From an uncultured Clostridia bacterium (lineage in GTDB: Bacteria; Bacillota; Clostridia; Christensenellales; CAG-138), in the NCBI GenBank assembly GCA_937894955.1, contig CALAXO010000157.1:1-6855 (forward strand): 6,855 bases of DNA. Direction: 5' to 3'. Shown here in pieces: positions 4,396 to 6,855 of the stretch. The position numbers and the translations under genes were made by a program. The notes beneath the pieces were generated by a model that did not search any database, was not told where the DNA came from, and was given only the letters and a program-made list of their open reading frames with translations. Each line of letters begins with the position of its first letter. Positions within the stretch are counted from its first letter, which is position 1.

Positions 4396-6287
4396 AAACA
4401 ACCGACCGTAAGAACGCCTTCGAGCAGGCTGACGAACAAAGCAGAGCCCGCCGGGGCTCTGAGTCAGCCGCTCCGCAAAAATCAAAACGGAACAATCCCG
4501 CCGATGTTGTGGAATCCGATTTCGACAGCATCGATTCCTCTGATTCAAAACCGCTCAAAGTCGAAATTGATTGTGTAACCCCTCCCACTGAAGAACAGCT
4601 GCGGAAAATTCGGGAGATTATCAGCCGCGACTACAATGCAAGCGAAATTGAACTCACAATAAAGCGTGTTCCGTCAGTCGTCGATGGATTCAATATTTTT
4701 GTCGGAGACGATAACTATGACTGGACCACTCTCGGGCGCATTCGTCAGCTTCGAAAATCATTTCAGTCGCTGAAAAAGGAATATGATACTTCGAAGATAA
4801 TTTCTTTGCTGCGCGAGGATATTTCCGGTTTCAGGCTTGATCACGGCCATCAACAGGTCGGCTTCGCACTCTCCGTCGGCGACGGCATAGCTGTCATTGA
4901 CGGACTGAACGATGTAACATACGGCGAAATCGTGCTTTTTGATTGCGGAATCAAAGGCATGGTTCAGGACATCCGCACGGACGGTACCACGGGCGTTGTT
5001 CTGTTCGGCAGCGACAGCGAGATCACCGCCGGTACGCGCGTTGTTCGCACACGCCGCACTGCCGGCATTCCGATAAGCAACCACATACTCGGAAGAATGA
5101 TAAACCCGCTCGGACAAGTTATCGACGGCGGAGACGAAATCGGTGCAAAAGAATACTTCCCGCTTGAGTGGCCTGCTCCCGGCATTCTTGAACGCAAACC
5201 CGTGTTTCGTCCTCTTGAAACAGGTCTTCTTGCCGTTGACTCAATGTTCCCCATCGGAAGAGGACAGCGAGAACTTTTGATAGGCGACCGTCAAACGGGT
5301 AAAACAACCGTTGCAATCGACACAATCATAAATCAAAAAGAAAAAAATACCGTTTGCGTCTATGTTGCGATCGGGCAAAAAGCGAGCAGCGTCGCAAAAG
5401 TTATCACAACGCTGAAAAAAGCGAACGCTCTTGACTACACCGTTATCGTATCCTCCCCTGCGGATGATCCGGCGTCGCTGCAATACATTGCTCCGTATGC
5501 GGGTTGTGCCATTGCAGAATACTTCATGTATCGCGGGCGTGATGCGCTCATTGTGTATGACGATTTATCCAAGCATGCGGTTGCATACCGCACGCTGAGT
5601 TTACTTTTGGAACGTGCGCCCGGGCGTGAAGCTTACCCGGGAGATGTATTCTATCTGCATTCCCGTCTTTTGGAGCGTTCGGCTCAGCTTTCCGATTCTC
5701 TTGGCGGCGGCAGCATGACTGCACTTCCGATCGTTGAAACGCAGGCCGGCGATGTTTCCGCATACATCCCCACAAACATTATTTCAATTACTGACGGACA
5801 GATTTTCTTTGAAAGCGAGCTGTTCTATTCAGGGCAGCGGCCGGCTATCAACGTCGGGTTATCCGTCAGCCGTGTCGGCGGTGCTGCGCAATCCGAAGTT
5901 ATGCGCAAATCTGTCGGTTCAATACGGCTTGACCTTGCTCAATACCGCGAAATGCAGGTATTCTCCCGCTTCGGCGGCGAGCTGGATGAGCAAACCGTGC
6001 AGCGTTTGAAATACGGAGAGGGTCTCATGCAGCTGCTGCGGCAAAAGAACCAAGCCGCAATGTCGCTTTGGGAACAGGTTGTGACGCTCATATGTGCGCA
6101 GGAACAGATGTTTTTGAATGTTCCGGTTAAAAAAATCAAGCAGACGCAAAAGGATCTTTTGACGTATTTTTCCGCGAACTGTAATTCACTCTGTCTCAGA
6201 ATCGAACACGGAAAAAAATACAGCGCGGAACTGCGTTCCGATGTTTTGAACGCTGCAAAGGATTTTTTCGCTGCGTATCCCGCATAA
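4392..6287 (+). CDS. atpA: F-type ATP synthase subunit alpha with N-terminal delta/OSCP C-terminal-domain fusion
   Basis: This 631-residue protein is about 130 residues longer than ordinary alpha. Residues 1-53 are charged low-complexity sequence. Residues 54-128 resemble the delta C-terminal domain: PTEEQLRKIREI, VPSVVDGFNIFVGD, and a GRIRQLRKSF ending. Ordinary alpha starts near 133, with its N-terminal helix (KIISLLRED), a beta-barrel (about 147-225), the nucleotide-binding domain with Walker A GDRQTGKT (298-305), Walker B LIVYDD (386-391), the arginine finger R494 in SVSRVGG, and a helical C-terminal domain. The catalytic core therefore looks intact: alpha carries the non-catalytic nucleotide sites and supplies the arginine finger to beta. 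The ATG at 4392 is coupled to the atpF stop, with AGGAAAA upstream. No frameshift is needed; one continuous frame covers both parts. A start after the extension is unlikely, since no in-frame ATG with a ribosome binding site was seen near residue 130. Confidence 0.95.
   Translation: MKTTDRKNAFEQADEQSRARRGSESAAPQKSKRNNPADVVESDFDSIDSSDSKPLKVEIDCVTPPTEEQLRKIREIISRDYNASEIELTIKRVPSVVDGFNIFVGDDNYDWTTLGRIRQLRKSFQSLKKEYDTSKIISLLREDISGFRLDHGHQQVGFALSVGDGIAVIDGLNDVTYGEIVLFDCGIKGMVQDIRTDGTTGVVLFGSDSEITAGTRVVRTRRTAGIPISNHILGRMINPLGQVIDGGDEIGAKEYFPLEWPAPGILERKPVFRPLETGLLAVDSMFPIGRGQRELLIGDRQTGKTTVAIDTIINQKEKNTVCVYVAIGQKASSVAKVITTLKKANALDYTVIVSSPADDPASLQYIAPYAGCAIAEYFMYRGRDALIVYDDLSKHAVAYRTLSLLLERAPGREAYPGDVFYLHSRLLERSAQLSDSLGGGSMTALPIVETQAGDVSAYIPTNIISITDGQIFFESELFYSGQRPAINVGLSVSRVGGAAQSEVMRKSVGSIRLDLAQYREMQVFSRFGGELDEQTVQRLKYGEGLMQLLRQKNQAAMSLWEQVVTLICAQEQMFLNVPVKKIKQTQKDLLTYFSANCNSLCLRIEHGKKYSAELRSDVLNAAKDFFAAYPA
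4551..4775 (+). other. Delta/OSCP C-terminal-like domain inside atpA
   Basis: Residues 54-128 of the alpha protein have the delta C-terminal domain pattern: a strand (VEIDCV), helix TEEQLRKIREIISRDY, strand EIELTIKRV, the P-S-x-x-x-G turn (PSVVDG; usually PSLIGG), strand FNIFVGDDNYDW, and the closing amphipathic GRIRQLRKSFQSL (delta consensus GRLxxLxxxL). In standard enzymes this domain is the C-terminal third of atpH and binds the b dimer. The roughly 105-residue N-terminal helical bundle of delta, which binds alpha N-termini, is not present here. The call is pattern recognition; a profile search against PF00213 would settle it. Confidence 0.85.
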
Positions 6288-6303
6288 TCTCTCCGCACTT
6301 AAT

Positions 6304-6367
6304 GCAGGCAGCCGTTGATAAGCTCACGCACCAGGCGCGGCATGTATTATGTTTTAAGGCTGTCTGC
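6304..6367 (+). promoter_or_regulatory. Long-range stem in the atpA-atpG gap
   Basis: GCAGGCAGCC (6304-6313) pairs with GGCTGTCTGC (6358-6367), a 10-bp stem with one G-T wobble and a 44-nt loop. It occupies most of the 114-nt gap between alpha and gamma, ahead of the atpG ribosome binding site. There is no T-run after it. A role in mRNA processing or in lowering gamma expression (one copy against three alpha) is inference. Confidence 0.35.
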
Positions 6368-6401
6368 TCAGTATTTTCAATGAAAGGACGGAGTTGTTCC
6401 A

Positions 6402-6855
6402 ATGGCCAGTGCCGAAGAAATAAAGGCGCGAATCGGCAGCATTCGCCAAACAAAAAAAGTCACGGATGCAATGTATATGATCTCCTCCGTGAAAATGCGG
6501 CGCGCAAAGCGCGAAGTCATCAGCACCGAACCCTATTTCAATGCACTCAAAGAGCAGATAAGTGATCTGTTTCTTTATATTCCGGAAACAAATAACCGCT
6601 ACTTTCGTGTTTTGCTTCCCGAAGGGCAGACTTTTCGCCGCAGGGGATTGCTGCTTGTCACTTCCGACAAAGGCCTTGCGGGCAGTTATAACCAAGCCGC
6701 AATTCGTGCCGCTGAGGATTATATTGCGCTCCATCCGGATGCAAAGCTCTTTATTGTCGGCGAATGCGGAAGACACTACTGCATTGACAACGGCATACGC
6801 TTTGTTGAGGATTTCCACTGCTCCGCAGCATTCCCGACAGTCTGGGAAGCGCGCA
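6402..6855 (+). CDS. atpG: F-type ATP synthase subunit gamma, N-terminal part
   Basis: The open frame runs from ATG 6402 off the window edge (151 residues seen of the usual 280-300). It begins MASAEEIKARIGSIRQTKKV, followed by DAMYMISSVKMRRAK, the typical gamma N-terminal coiled-coil helix (consensus RIxSVKNTxKITxAMxMVAAxKLRRA). The conserved TSDKGLAGSYN (usually SDRGLCGGFN) marks the start of the Rossmann-like domain. Gamma is the central rotor shaft linking the c-ring to the catalytic alpha/beta hexamer. The ribosome binding site is AAAGGACGGAG at 6383-6393. The gene follows atpA as in standard operons; atpD and atpC would be expected beyond the window. Confidence 0.95.
   Translation, partial: MASAEEIKARIGSIRQTKKVTDAMYMISSVKMRRAKREVISTEPYFNALKEQISDLFLYIPETNNRYFRVLLPEGQTFRRRGLLLVTSDKGLAGSYNQAAIRAAEDYIALHPDAKLFIVGECGRHYCIDNGIRFVEDFHCSAAFPTVWEAR

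Noticed and set aside
6302..6565. Plus-strand frame beginning at 6302 in the atpA-atpG gap
   Set aside because: It has no ribosome binding site and mostly overlaps atpG in another frame; its sequence shows no family features.

Overview
The window looks like a chromosomal segment from an anaerobic Gram-positive bacterium, most likely a member of Clostridia (possibly Oscillospiraceae/Ruminococcaceae-like). The grounds are strong AGGAGG-type ribosome binding sites, consensus SigA-type promoters, a CCA-encoding tRNA gene, an nrdR-pgeF pair, and Firmicutes-type alpha-subunit sequence. Family-level placement is inference from sequence style, not from a search.

Layout. On the minus strand at the left edge lie pgeF (1-277, GTG start, cut by the window edge) and, upstream of it, nrdR (362-859), the ATP/dATP-sensing repressor of ribonucleotide reductase genes. 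A divergent AT-rich spacer (860-1217) carries a minus-strand promoter for nrdR and a plus-strand promoter for a NagD-like HAD-IIA phosphatase (1218-2009). Next come a perfect-consensus promoter (2063-2090), a compact structured segment ending in a T-run (2095-2153), tRNA-Leu(UAA) (2167-2249) and a terminator-like hairpin (2252-2312). The rest of the window is an F-type ATP synthase operon on the plus strand: atpB (a), atpE (c), atpF (b), atpA (alpha) and the start of atpG (gamma), which runs off the right edge.

The ATP synthase is the interesting part. There is no separate atpH (delta) gene where it normally sits: atpF and atpA overlap by ATGA. Instead the alpha protein has an N-terminal extension of about 130 residues, of which about 75 closely resemble the C-terminal, stalk-binding domain of delta/OSCP. 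The N-terminal helical domain of delta is not encoded between b and alpha. The c subunit has a cleavable-looking signal peptide, an extracytoplasmic extension, and an AxAxAxA motif where most c subunits have GxGxGxG. Subunit a has an extra N-terminal hydrophobic segment and a basic C-terminal tail, and b has a basic C-terminal tail. Together these suggest a remodelled peripheral stalk and c-ring.

The operon is tightly coupled at a/c and b/alpha (ATGA overlaps) but has structured intercistronic gaps after c and after alpha, the two subunits needed in more than one copy among those flanked by gaps. The atpB leader can form a stem next to its ribosome binding site. No convincing operon promoter was found between the tRNA terminator and atpB.
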